From assembly GCA_047624005.1 (NCBI GenBank), contig JBLHPE010000003.1, forward strand, positions 23,345 through 87,344: a stretch of DNA of 64,000 nucleotides, written 5' to 3'. Both the position numbers and the translations under genes were made by a program. The notes beneath the pieces were generated by a model, which worked only from the letters and a program-made list of their open reading frames with translations, made no database searches and was not told where the DNA came from. Each line of letters begins with the position of its first letter. Position 1 is the stretch's first letter. The DNA is from Ascidiaceihabitans sp047624005 (GTDB taxonomy: Bacteria; Pseudomonadota; Alphaproteobacteria; Rhodobacterales; Rhodobacteraceae). This document shows positions 1 through 9,296 of the stretch, one piece after another.

Positions 1-13
1 CGTAGGCTGAATT

Positions 14-265
14 ATGAGGTGTATGCTTTTCTGCCGGGGCTTACGGCGTCATCGATTCCTTAAGTTTATGACGTTACCAGGCGATCAGTGGCTTGTGGGT
101 AAACGTGTATATGAAGAAATCCGGCTCATGTTTGAACGCGAAGGTAGAAAACTTTCATATCGCAAAGTGGCGGTTCGTTTGGCTGATGCTAGGGTCGAAA
201 ACTTGTCACGAGATGAGCGGGAAGTTGCGGTCGTAGCCGCTCATGTGGCAATTAAAAAAGACTAG
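14..265 (+). CDS. hypothetical small protein
   Basis: I do not recognise this 83-residue ORF. It is charged, with a predicted helical C-terminal half (around residues 30-80) rich in Arg, Glu and Ala, and has no signal peptide or membrane segment. The start is unsure. The ATG at 14 has a weak TAGG about 7 bases upstream; an ATG at 68 would give a 65-residue protein beginning MTLPGD. The window begins 13 bases earlier, so its upstream context cannot be seen. It ends 120 bases before the helicase start on the same strand. Confidence 0.45.
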   Translation: MRCMLFCRGLRRHRFLKFMTLPGDQWLVGKRVYEEIRLMFEREGRKLSYRKVAVRLADARVENLSRDEREVAVVAAHVAIKKD

Positions 266-385
266 TCGGGGAATGGGCTAGAGTTTGGTGATGATAGGTA
301 GGATAATGTTACCCCTATACAAAAGGGTTCAAAAGGCTTAGACGCGCGGCTTGCGGTGCAATTGACCGCGCAATTACCAGAAAAG

Positions 386-2545
386 ATGACGCCCGTGAAA
401 CAAGCTCTTGCTGATGCGCTATCCAAACGTGGATACGAAACCCTAACACCTGTTCAAACTGCCTGCATGGATCCAAAGCTCGGCGAAGCCGATTTGTTGG
501 TTTCTGCCCAAACGGGTTCAGGTAAAACAGTTGGCTTTGGACTTGCGCTGGGCGACACGCTTTTGGGCGACGCAGAAGCTTTTGATCGCGCTGGTTCACC
601 ACTAGCTTTGGTGATTGCACCAACCCGCGAATTGGCGTTGCAAGTGAAACGCGAGCTTGAATGGCTTTATGCCGAAGCTGGCGTTGTTATGGCGTCTTGT
701 GTTGGCGGTATGGATATGCGCGACGAACGTCGTACGCTGTCCCGAGGTGCCCACATTGTTGTGGCGACGCCTGGCCGTTTACGCGATCACATCATGCGCA
801 ACACCATCGACCTGACGATGATCCGCGGTGTGGTTATGGATGAAGCGGATGAGATGCTTGATCTTGGTTTCCGCGAAGACCTTGAATTCATTTTGGGCAA
901 AGCGCCTGAAGATCGCCGGACATTGATGTTTTCGGCGACGGTTCCAAAAGCTATCGCGACACTGGCCAAAAGCTACCAACGTGATGCAGTCCGTCTTGAG
1001 ACAAAATCTGAGGACAAGCAACACGCCGACATCGCATACAACGCGATGCAAGTTGCGAACCATGACGGCGAAAACGCCATCATCAATATTCTGCGTTTTT
1101 ATGAATCCCCGAACGCGATTGTTTTCTGTAACACGCGTGCGATGGTAAATCGTGTGACCACCCGTTTGTCCAACCGCGGATTTTCGGTTGTGGCCTTGTC
1201 AGGTGAATTGTCCCAAGCAGAACGTACCCACGCCTTGCAAGCGATGCGCGATGGTCGCGCCCGTGTTTGTGTTGCTACGGATGTTGCGGCACGCGGGATC
1301 GACCTTCCGGGTCTTGACCTGGTTGTGCACGCTGAATTGCCAAACAACCATGAGACAATGTTGCACCGTTCTGGCCGTACAGGCCGCGCTGGACGCAAAG
1401 GCGTCAGCACGTTGATCGTTACCGCCAAGAACCGCCGCAAAGCTGAACGTATTTTGCAAGGTGCAAAGGTCAGTGCAAACTGGATCGCAGCACCGTCCGC
1501 AGATGACGTGCGTGCCAAAGACCAAGAACGCCTTTTGGAAGATCCAATGTGGCACGAGCCAGTTGCTGAAAATGAAGCAGACATGGTTGCCAAGCTGGTT
1601 GACGGTTTCAACATCGAACAAATTGCTGCGGCCTATATGCGTCTGTACCGTGTGCGCGTGACCGCACCGGAAGAATTGTCTTCTGCTGGTGACAACAAGC
1701 CACCAAAAGCACGTGCGCCGTTTGGTCCAAGCAAATGGTTCTCTGTCAACACGGGTCGCAATCAAGGCATCGTTGTTGGTCGCCTGTTGCCGATCCTTTG
1801 CAATGGTGGCGGCATCACCAAAGACGACATCGGTGCAATCCGTATCCAGAACGATGAGACATTTGTAGAGATGCAAGCATCCAGTGTTGCTGGGTTTAAA
1901 GCTGCTTTGGGCAGCGCAATGACCGTTGAAGGTGGATTGGTCTTGACCGAGTTGGCCAAACCTCCTGCAGCAGCCAACAGCCCGCGCCCTGCATTTGGCG
2001 GCAAGCCCGGCGGTAAACCTTCGGGCAAGTCGTATGGTAAATCTGACGGCCCGCGTGGTGGCGATAAGCCAGACTATGATCGCAAGCCGAAGTCGGATTA
2101 CGCACCTAAGCCAAAAGCGGACTATGCACCGAAGGCCGAATACGCGCCAAAACCAAAAGACGATTACACGCCAGCACCTGCGCCAAAACCGCAGGCTGCC
2201 AGCAAGCCCGTCGAATATGATGATGCGCCGATAGCAAAACCACGCAAGCCGAAGCCGGAAAGCAAGGGCGGTAAGCCTGCTGGACATCCAGCGTCCAAGC
2301 GTTTTGAAAAGCCGCGTTCGACAATGGACAAAGCACGTGATGATGGCACGGTTACTGAACGTAAACCGCGCGGTAAGCCGGATGGAAAGCCATTTGCGGG
2401 TAAGCCTAAAGGTAAATTTGCGGGTAAGCCAAAAACCGGTCCAGGCGGCGCACCTGCTGTAGGCAAAGCCAACAGCAAGAAAAACAAAGCGCGTCGCGCC
2501 GCAGCTGACGGTGGCAAACAATCGCCACGCCGCACAGAAAGCTGA
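386..2545 (+). CDS. deaD: DEAD-box ATP-dependent RNA helicase (DeaD/CsdA-like)
   Basis: A cytoplasmic RNA helicase that would unwind structured RNA in ribosome assembly or mRNA turnover. From the ATG at 386, the core carries the Q motif (GYETLTPVQ, about 16-24), Walker A AQTGSGKT (41-48), PTRELALQ (79-86), TPGR (128-131), DEAD (152-155), SAT (183-185), ARGID and HRSGRTGRAG. Around residues 440-530 comes a DbpA-type RNA-binding domain, and then about 190 residues of Lys/Pro/Gly-rich disordered tail with repeated DYAPK-like units. A GTG at 356 would add 10 residues but has no nearby Shine-Dalgarno, and helicases of this group usually begin about 15 residues before the Q motif, so 386 is preferred. 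It is a single gene ending at a hairpin that faces the convergent ABC operon. Confidence 0.93.
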   Translation: MTPVKQALADALSKRGYETLTPVQTACMDPKLGEADLLVSAQTGSGKTVGFGLALGDTLLGDAEAFDRAGSPLALVIAPTRELALQVKRELEWLYAEAGVVMASCVGGMDMRDERRTLSRGAHIVVATPGRLRDHIMRNTIDLTMIRGVVMDEADEMLDLGFREDLEFILGKAPEDRRTLMFSATVPKAIATLAKSYQRDAVRLETKSEDKQHADIAYNAMQVANHDGENAIINILRFYESPNAIVFCNTRAMVNRVTTRLSNRGFSVVALSGELSQAERTHALQAMRDGRARVCVATDVAARGIDLPGLDLVVHAELPNNHETMLHRSGRTGRAGRKGVSTLIVTAKNRRKAERILQGAKVSANWIAAPSADDVRAKDQERLLEDPMWHEPVAENEADMVAKLVDGFNIEQIAAAYMRLYRVRVTAPEELSSAGDNKPPKARAPFGPSKWFSVNTGRNQGIVVGRLLPILCNGGGITKDDIGAIRIQNDETFVEMQASSVAGFKAALGSAMTVEGGLVLTELAKPPAAANSPRPAFGGKPGGKPSGKSYGKSDGPRGGDKPDYDRKPKSDYAPKPKADYAPKAEYAPKPKDDYTPAPAPKPQAASKPVEYDDAPIAKPRKPKPESKGGKPAGHPASKRFEKPRSTMDKARDDGTVTERKPRGKPDGKPFAGKPKGKFAGKPKTGPGGAPAVGKANSKKNKARRAAADGGKQSPRRTES

Positions 2546-2550
2546 TAGTA

Positions 2551-2574
2551 TTGGCGGGGATCAAACCCCGCCAA
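2551..2574. terminator. bidirectional intrinsic terminator-like hairpin
   Basis: A perfect 9-bp inverted repeat, TTGGCGGGG then loop ATCAAA then CCCCGCCAA, lies in the 34-base gap between the convergent helicase and permease genes. There is no clear U-run on either side, so it may work with Rho or mainly protect the 3' ends. Confidence 0.7.
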
Positions 2575-2579
2575 ACGCC

Positions 2580-3734
2580 TTATCCTTTGTAGGGGTCTAG
2601 ACTGTCGCGTAGACCGTCGCCCAAGAAGTTAAACGCCAACACCACGAATATGATCGGCAACATCGGGATCGCTGTCCACGGATAGATCTCGATCGATGCA
2701 AGGTTTTGCGCGTCATTTAACATGACACCCCAACTTACCGCTGGTGCCCGCAGGCCGAGGCCAAGGAATGACAACGCTGTTTCACCCAAGATCATCGCAG
2801 GGATAGACAGGGTCGCAGACGCGATCAGGTGGCTCATAAAGTTCGGCAACAAGTGACGGCGGATGACACGGGAAGGCTTGGCACCCATCATCTCAGCGGC
2901 GCGGACGTATTCTTCTTCTCTTAGCGACAAGAATTTTGACCTGACAGCGCGGGCAAGGCCGGGCCAATCCAATATCCCTAAGATAATGGAAATTATGAAA
3001 AAGACGGCGACAGGTCCCCAATTGGATGGGACAGCAGCTGATAACGCCAGCCACAATGGCAGTTCAGGCAGAGACCGCAAAATTTCGATAACGCGTTGGA
3101 TCGTCCAATCGGTACGGCCGCCAAAGTAGCCCGCGATTGAGCCGAAGGTGATGCCAAGCAAGAAGGATACCGTGATCCCGATCAAGCCGACAGTCAGGGA
3201 TAACTGTGCACCGAACAAGATACGGCTAAAGACGTCACGCCCCAATCGATCTGACCCAAACAGGAAAATCGTCGCACCTTCTGGTGCGCAGAACATGTGT
3301 GTGTTCGTTGGGATGAACCCAAACAATTTATAGCTGCCACCTTCACAGAAGAACTGCAAAGGCATCGCAATGCTTTCGTCGGTTTCATAGGTCCAAACAT
3401 ATTTTTCCAAATCGGGTACAGCGATGGTCGGATTGACGTGTGGGCCAACAAATTTGCCTTCATGCCAAAGGCTGATTCCTTGAGGTGGCGCATACAGATA
3501 GTCGGCATTCCGTTCGTTAGGCGTGTAAGGCGCGATGAAGCCTGCAACGGGCAACATCAAATAGCTGAGGAACAGGAAAATACCAGAAATCAGTCCAAGT
3601 TTATGTCGCTTGAACTTGCGCCAGACCAGCACCCAATTCGGGGCGTCCATGTCGGAACGGTCAAGCGCAGATAGGTCAACATTTGGATCATATGGCGCAT
3701 CGTCGACATAGCGCCCGTCAGGAAGTATGCTCAT
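2580..3734 (-). CDS. ABC transporter inner-membrane permease, DppC/OppC family
   Basis: The second permease of a family-5 solute importer (oligopeptide or related compounds). It has 384 residues, longer than a typical DppC of about 300, because a hydrophilic loop of roughly 100 residues separates the first membrane segment (about 45-65) from the five-helix BPD_transp_1 domain. The EAA loop that contacts the ATPase is visible as EEEYVRAAEMMGAKPSRVI, and SFLGLGLRAPAVSWG near the C terminus is typical of DppC proteins. Its ATG overlaps the stop of the upstream permease by four bases, so the two are translationally coupled. It is the last gene of the operon. The substrate cannot be told from sequence. 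Confidence 0.9.
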   Translation of the reverse strand: MSILPDGRYVDDAPYDPNVDLSALDRSDMDAPNWVLVWRKFKRHKLGLISGIFLFLSYLMLPVAGFIAPYTPNERNADYLYAPPQGISLWHEGKFVGPHVNPTIAVPDLEKYVWTYETDESIAMPLQFFCEGGSYKLFGFIPTNTHMFCAPEGATIFLFGSDRLGRDVFSRILFGAQLSLTVGLIGITVSFLLGITFGSIAGYFGGRTDWTIQRVIEILRSLPELPLWLALSAAVPSNWGPVAVFFIISIILGILDWPGLARAVRSKFLSLREEEYVRAAEMMGAKPSRVIRRHLLPNFMSHLIASATLSIPAMILGETALSFLGLGLRAPAVSWGVMLNDAQNLASIEIYPWTAIPMLPIIFVVLAFNFLGDGLRDSLDPYKG

Positions 3735-4759
3735 CCGTCGCGCGCTCCGTATCTAATTCGGGGGTCTAGTAGGACTAGCAACAGATCTGAGATCATCGTC
3801 CCTATCAAGGTAAGCAATGCCACGAACATGAGGACAAATGCAGCTAGGAATTGATCCTGCGATTTTAGAGCGGTCAGCAAGGCGGGGCCGATGGTTTGCA
3901 AACCTAACACAACAGAAACTAAAACCGATCCTGATACCATCGCTGGTAATAGGTTGCCGATATCTGCCACGAACGGGTTGAACGCCATCCGCAGTGGGTA
4001 TTTTGCCAAAAGGCGGGCAGGGGCCAATCCCTTGGCTTTGGCGGTTTCTACATATGGTTTCGACAACTCATCCAGCATGTTTGCCCGCAGCCGTTGCATC
4101 ATTGCTGCGGCACCAGATGTGCCGATGACAAAGGTCGGAACGATAAGGTGGATAAGGATGGATTGCATTTTACCGAAACTCATCGGCTCACCCTCGTAGA
4201 TCGGGTTCATCAATCCACCAATGGGTAAGCCAAGGTATTTGTGTCCATAATAAAACAGGATCAAAGCCAGCAGAAAGTTTGGCGTTGCAAGGCCAAGATA
4301 ACCAACGAAGGCAGCGGTATAATCAACCCAAGTCTCAGAGCGCCAAGCAGCAAGAACACCCAAGGGCAGTGCGACCAGATAAACGAACAGAACCGCAGCG
4401 AGGTTCACCAAAATAGTCATCCACAAAGCGTCGCCTACGATCTCGGCGACAGGGCGGTCGAATTCAAAGGACCAACCGAAGTCACCCTGCAATAGACCTG
4501 AGAACCCCTGCGGGCCAGGTGCCATCCCGACCCAGATAAAATACTGCTCCCAAACAGGGCGATCTAAGGAGTATTCAACGCGCAGGAACTCGGCCTTGGC
4601 TACACCTTCGGCCTGACCGGTAGCGCGTAGTTCTGCGATCTGGTTTGACAGATAATCCCCTGGGGGTAGGTTGATAATGATGAACACCATGATCGAAACG
4701 ACCCACAGTGTAAGCAGCATGGTTATCATGCGATAACCTGCATATCTGAGGAACATCAT
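3731..4759 (-). CDS. ABC transporter inner-membrane permease, DppB/OppB family
   Basis: A 342-residue permease subunit with the N-terminal membrane segment and PPGDYL motif (about 32-37) typical of DppB, then a BPD_transp_1 domain. The EAA-type coupling helix is KPYVETAKAKGLAPARLL (about 234-251). It would pair with the DppC-type subunit to form the channel. Its start overlaps the end of the substrate-binding-protein gene by four bases (ATGA). Confidence 0.91.
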   Translation of the reverse strand: MMFLRYAGYRMITMLLTLWVVSIMVFIIINLPPGDYLSNQIAELRATGQAEGVAKAEFLRVEYSLDRPVWEQYFIWVGMAPGPQGFSGLLQGDFGWSFEFDRPVAEIVGDALWMTILVNLAAVLFVYLVALPLGVLAAWRSETWVDYTAAFVGYLGLATPNFLLALILFYYGHKYLGLPIGGLMNPIYEGEPMSFGKMQSILIHLIVPTFVIGTSGAAAMMQRLRANMLDELSKPYVETAKAKGLAPARLLAKYPLRMAFNPFVADIGNLLPAMVSGSVLVSVVLGLQTIGPALLTALKSQDQFLAAFVLMFVALLTLIGTMISDLLLVLLDPRIRYGARDG

Positions 4760-6675
4760 TTGTTCACCTCTAGTCTTTCAGGGGTGAAAAAGAACTCGTC
4801 CATCCGGTGGATGCCAAAATGCGCGCCGGGCTCCCACGCCCATTTGCCAAACTCAGGCACATTGCGCAGATCATCTGAGACGACAACGGGTTGAGGAGCT
4901 TCAGCCAATATGCCGATGCCGTATTGCTGATCTGCGTGGATCGCCAGCATTTCGCGCCATATATCGCCACGCTCTTTTGGATCGAGTGTCCGTTCCCAAG
5001 CGTGCCAAAGATCCAGCAATCGTTTGGGTTCGGGCATATCGACGGGTTCGCCAGCGGCGCCATTTGTTTGCATGTACTGGCCCCATTTTGGCCAAGCAAA
5101 AAATTCCTGATGCATCGGGGCTAGGTACTCTGGCGGCGTGAATGTCTGTGGCAATCCATTGTCCCAACCAAACCAAACGGCGGCCATAGAAACGCCAGCG
5201 TAAACGCGGTTGCGCAGGATGTCGCGATCAAGCGGGCGTAAGACCAGCTTGATACCAAGATCGCGCCATGTGTCTGTAACAATAGCCAAGGCGTTTCCAA
5301 CTTCTTGGCGTTCGCCTGCTGTTTCAATGACGAATTCCATCGGGCGACCATCTGATAGTTTTCGCAGACCAGATGGAGTGCGTTCAGTCAGGCCCATCTC
5401 ATCCAGAAGCGCGTTGGCTGCATCGAGATCATGCAAAGCCCAAGCGTTCAGGTTCTTGGTGTCAAAGAACGGGCTTCGGGCCAATGCGGTCATGCCGCCT
5501 TCCTTGGCCAATCCAAAGTACAGGGCGCGGTTTATCATGTGCCGATCAATACCCATCGACAGCGCGCGGCGGAACCGAACGTCCCGCATGATGTCACGCC
5601 ATAAAGGATCGGCAAAATTCAAATTCGGGTATACTGCGATTTGAGATGCAGCGCCGTTGGCCCAAAGGAATGTACGGTAGGCGGCGCCGTCACTTTCGCC
5701 TTTTTTCAAGATCGACACGTCACGGAAATCTAGCCCACGGGCTTGAAGATCCGCCTCGCCTGCGTTGGATTTGGCTGCAACAAGACCTGCACCCACCACG
5801 GTCATTTCCACAACGTCGATATATGGCAATTGCACCCCATTTTGATCGATGCGGTGGTAGTAGGCATTGCGCACAAAAATCTTGCGGCTGGATTGCCCTT
5901 TTGTTGCGGCAACCCATGGCTGCAAGGTCGGCAGTTCCGGGTTGTCGAACTTATACATATTGTCGACTTTGTTGTGTAAAGCTGCCCAGCCACGCACGCG
6001 TTTGCTGCGGACGGCTTTGGCAAGCTCTTCGGAATCAGCAAAGTTAATATGAAATTGCTTCAGGTATTCGGAAGGGCGGTAAATAAACGGGGGGCGCGCC
6101 GCTGCTAGCAACTGTAAAAAGCGTGGGTTTGGCGCATCCCATTCGATGACAACTGTCTGCGCATCCGGAAAGCTCATACGTCCAACTTTGCCGTCTAAAC
6201 GCATCACATCTGGAGGACCGTTTGGGTTCAACTCCTCGTTATTTGCAACATGGTCCCACCAGTATTCGAAATCCGCGGAGGTGAAAGATGCACCGTCAGA
6301 CCAGCGATGCCCGCGGCGCAAATGCAGCGTATAGCGCTGATCATTGTCCACTTCGATATCGCGCAGGATATCAGGACCTAAATTGTATTCAGAGTCATAT
6401 CCGACGAGGCGGGCATAGCCATAGACTACCATTTGGCGGATGTCTTTTGACCTTGTTATCATCGTGCGCAAAGTACCGCCCTGAGCGCCAAAGGCGCGTC
6501 CTTTGGCAGGAAGATCAACAATCAATGGGTCTTGCGGGATACGTTCGTGGGCTTCTAGCATTCCTTCATGGGATAGCTCGTCTAACCAATAGGCGCTTTC
6601 TTGAACCTCAACCGCAGCAACGGGGCTGATCCAGCAGAGCGTGATTATGCAAAGTGTTCTGATATGGTTAAACAT
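4756..6675 (-). CDS. ABC transporter periplasmic substrate-binding protein, family 5
   Basis: A 639-residue periplasmic binding protein (SBP_bac_5) with a signal peptide of about 21 residues ending in VAAVE. The family core is seen in the DILRDIEV..RYTLHLRRGHRWSDG region (about 100-125) and the later RRALSMGIDRHMINRALY stretch. It is longer than standard DppA/OppA (about 530) and resembles the long binding proteins that go with fused dual ATPases in Rhizobiales and Rhodobacterales. The substrate is unknown: oligopeptide, opine-like compound or other. The coding region overlaps the end of the ATPase gene by eight bases. Confidence 0.9.
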   Translation of the reverse strand: MFNHIRTLCIITLCWISPVAAVEVQESAYWLDELSHEGMLEAHERIPQDPLIVDLPAKGRAFGAQGGTLRTMITRSKDIRQMVVYGYARLVGYDSEYNLGPDILRDIEVDNDQRYTLHLRRGHRWSDGASFTSADFEYWWDHVANNEELNPNGPPDVMRLDGKVGRMSFPDAQTVVIEWDAPNPRFLQLLAAARPPFIYRPSEYLKQFHINFADSEELAKAVRSKRVRGWAALHNKVDNMYKFDNPELPTLQPWVAATKGQSSRKIFVRNAYYHRIDQNGVQLPYIDVVEMTVVGAGLVAAKSNAGEADLQARGLDFRDVSILKKGESDGAAYRTFLWANGAASQIAVYPNLNFADPLWRDIMRDVRFRRALSMGIDRHMINRALYFGLAKEGGMTALARSPFFDTKNLNAWALHDLDAANALLDEMGLTERTPSGLRKLSDGRPMEFVIETAGERQEVGNALAIVTDTWRDLGIKLVLRPLDRDILRNRVYAGVSMAAVWFGWDNGLPQTFTPPEYLAPMHQEFFAWPKWGQYMQTNGAAGEPVDMPEPKRLLDLWHAWERTLDPKERGDIWREMLAIHADQQYGIGILAEAPQPVVVSDDLRNVPEFGKWAWEPGAHFGIHRMDEFFFTPERLEVNK

Positions 6676-8434
6676 GGCAACGCACCTTATGGCCGGGTTC
6701 GATTTCGATCAGGTCAGGTGCTGAGCCTTGATCAAAACGATACATTTCAGACCACGTATCTGACGATCCGGCACCTTGAGAAACAAGGTTCAAATCAATA
6801 GGTCTGTTCACATCGGGTTCTGGCTGCGCGGCAATCAAAGCCTGTGTGTAGGGGTGGCGTGGATTATAAAACAACGTGTCGGGCGGTGCCTGTTCGATGA
6901 CGACACCCTGACGCATTACGGCAACTTCATCTGCGATGCGTGCGACCACGGCAAGGTCATGGCTAATAAACAGGTAGGACAATCCCATTTCGTCGCGAAT
7001 GTCTTCAAGCAGGGACAAAATCTGTTCTTGGACCGAGACGTCCAAAGCCGATGTAGGTTCATCACAAACCAACAATGAGGGATCTAAAGTGAGTGCTCTA
7101 GCGATAGACAATCGTTGCCGCTGTCCGCCAGAAAATGCATGCGGATATCGTTTTAGCATATCGGGATTTAAACCAACCCAACGTAGCATTTCAGCAGCTT
7201 TTTCACGTCGATCCGCACGACTGCCAATGCCATGAATTTCCATGGGTTCGGTTAATGCCTCTTGGACACGCATACGGGGCGAGAGTGAAGAATAGGGGTC
7301 CTGAAATACCATCTGCGCTTTGCGTTGGAACGCGATCCGCTGCGTGCGCGACATTGCGTGAACCGGCATCGGTTCAGCGTTTGCGTCGGGACGGAAAATA
7401 ACTTCACTGCCCACGTCGGGCACTTCGGCGCCCAATGCGATGCGGGCGCAGGTTGTCTTGCCAGATCCGCTTTCGCCAACAACTGCAACGGTCTTACCGC
7501 GTGGCAGCGCAAGATTCACATCGATGCAAGCATGTACTTTCTTGGCACCTTTCCAACCGCCAGCGCGCACAGTGTAAGTTTTACTAACACTCTTAAGATC
7601 AAGGATTAGATCGCTGTAATCCAAAGGGGCTGATGGTTCTGCGACATCTGGGATCATTGGTGCCGCGGCAAACAGCTTTTGCGTATAGCCATGACCGGGT
7701 GCACCTAACACGACAGGGGCTGGCCCACTTTCCATGATGCGACCTTTATTCATCACGACAACATGTTCTGCCATGTTGGCGACGACGCCAAGATCATGGG
7801 TGACAAGGATCACGGCCATGCCGGTTTCTTTTTGCAAATCTTTGATCAGGCCAAGCACTTGCGCTTGCGTTGTGACGTCCAATGCCGTTGTCGGTTCATC
7901 GGCGATTAGCAAATCGGGCTTGGCGACCATAGCCATTGCGATCATTGCGCGTTGCTGCATGCCGCCGGACATCTCGAAAGGGTAGGCGCGAAAAGCGCGT
8001 TCAGGATCAATAAATCCAACCTTTTCGAATGTCTCGATAACATCTTTTTTAGCTTCGCTTTTGGACATGCCGCGATGCAAATGCAAAACTTCGGCCACTT
8101 GATTACCAATGCGGTGCAAAGGTGAAAGCGAACGCATGGGTTCTTGGAAAATCATTGAAATGCGATCACCGCGCACATCACGCATCTTGCGTTCAGTGAG
8201 GGATAACAGATCGACGGGTGTGTTTTGCCCAAAATTGATACTACCCGACCGCAGTTGTGCAGCATCTGGCAGAATGCGCAGGATTGAACGACAAGTCAGT
8301 GTTTTGCCGGACCCACTTTCGCCCACCAAAGCCAAGGTTTCGCCTGCGTTCACCGAAAAGTTGACGTCTTGCACTACAGGCGGCGCATTGCCAAACCCGA
8401 TCGATAGCCCTTGCACGTCCAATAGAGGTGTCAT
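6668..8434 (-). CDS. ABC transporter dual ATP-binding protein (YejF/GsiA-like)
   Basis: A 588-residue cytoplasmic ATPase with two complete nucleotide-binding domains fused in tandem, in place of separate DppD and DppF. Domain 1 has Walker A GESGSGKT (38-45), signature SGGMQQR and Walker B LLIADEPTTALD; domain 2 repeats GESGSGKTT, SGGQRQRL and LLVCDEPTSALD. Each domain ends in the oligopeptide/dipeptide transporter C-terminal extension. It is the first gene of the minus-strand operon and is preceded by GGAAG about seven bases before its ATG. The promoter should lie in the 197-base gap up to the methyltransferase gene. Confidence 0.92.
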   Translation of the reverse strand: MTPLLDVQGLSIGFGNAPPVVQDVNFSVNAGETLALVGESGSGKTLTCRSILRILPDAAQLRSGSINFGQNTPVDLLSLTERKMRDVRGDRISMIFQEPMRSLSPLHRIGNQVAEVLHLHRGMSKSEAKKDVIETFEKVGFIDPERAFRAYPFEMSGGMQQRAMIAMAMVAKPDLLIADEPTTALDVTTQAQVLGLIKDLQKETGMAVILVTHDLGVVANMAEHVVVMNKGRIMESGPAPVVLGAPGHGYTQKLFAAAPMIPDVAEPSAPLDYSDLILDLKSVSKTYTVRAGGWKGAKKVHACIDVNLALPRGKTVAVVGESGSGKTTCARIALGAEVPDVGSEVIFRPDANAEPMPVHAMSRTQRIAFQRKAQMVFQDPYSSLSPRMRVQEALTEPMEIHGIGSRADRREKAAEMLRWVGLNPDMLKRYPHAFSGGQRQRLSIARALTLDPSLLVCDEPTSALDVSVQEQILSLLEDIRDEMGLSYLFISHDLAVVARIADEVAVMRQGVVIEQAPPDTLFYNPRHPYTQALIAAQPEPDVNRPIDLNLVSQGAGSSDTWSEMYRFDQGSAPDLIEIEPGHKVRCHV

Positions 8435-8631
8435 TCATCTTCCAGTTTTGGGGCACTTGTTCTGGGCAAGCGCATTGAAATTGCAGTCAAACCCGTTTCC
8501 AATCCATAGTCCAGCCAAAGGCGTCACAAGATAGTCAAATACTCTAGCAATCGGTTAAAGTGACCCATAGATATAAACGGAAGGTTGAATTTATCAGTTT
8601 TGACGCCTCCAACACCCAAAGGATTGAATGC

Positions 8632-9120
8632 ATGAGCAGCCGCTTGGACCTTTTTATAAATCGCATGGTGTCGCAGCGTGCTTGTTTGAATCACGCGGCG
8701 GACCTGACAAAAGACATGGCTGGCCCTGTTTTCGAATTGGGGCTGGGGAATGGACGGACCTATCATCACATGCGCCAGATCATGCCAGATCGTAAAATCT
8801 ATGTATTTGAGCGTGCAGTTGGGTCGCATCCGGACAGCACGCCACCGGAAGATATGGTTTTGCTTGGCGATGTTTACGACACTTTGCCTCAAGCTTTGAA
8901 GCGATTTGGCCCGACTGCTAGCCTGATCCATGCAGATCTTGGTGGGCACGACAGGACTAAGAACGACGCGTTCGCGCGCAATATATCGCCAGTGATCGAA
9001 CCATTGTTGGCGGTTGGTGGTCTGATGGTTGCAAGTGATAAAATGTATTTCAACGAATTAACCGAAATTGAGCTGCCTGCTGATGCCGTGCTGGGCCGTT
9101 GCTTTATCTATCAGCGCTAA
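8632..9120 (+). CDS. class I SAM-dependent methyltransferase-like protein
   Basis: A 162-residue protein with a Rossmann-type SAM motif I, PVFELGLGNGRTY (about 32-44), a following acidic strand end (VFER) and a third strand with HADLGGHD. It is smaller than most class I methyltransferases and lacks an obvious substrate domain, so the substrate is unknown. The start at 8632 is chosen because AAAGGA sits eight bases upstream; an upstream ATG at 8560 would add 24 residues with no family character. It is divergent from the ABC operon and stands alone before the acyl-CoA operon. Confidence 0.7.
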   Translation: MSSRLDLFINRMVSQRACLNHAADLTKDMAGPVFELGLGNGRTYHHMRQIMPDRKIYVFERAVGSHPDSTPPEDMVLLGDVYDTLPQALKRFGPTASLIHADLGGHDRTKNDAFARNISPVIEPLLAVGGLMVASDKMYFNELTEIELPADAVLGRCFIYQR

Positions 9121-9296
9121 GTTCCGCGTTCTGTAATTTGTGACGCTACGGCGCAAAACCTGCGTGGCACGAGGTTCCTCTTGCCGTGTTGCGCTCTTGG
9201 TGGCTAGGCTGATCCCGTTCAAAGTGAAACGCTATTTCGCCTATCGAAACCTGTGTTTGGCCTTTGGCAGAAATATTTCTGATCGGGAGCCCCTCT

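Noticed and set aside
1199..2521. 440-residue minus-strand ORF within the helicase gene
   Set aside because: Antisense shadow of a long GC-rich plus-strand gene; aromatic/Arg-rich composition, no domain, no ribosome-binding site.
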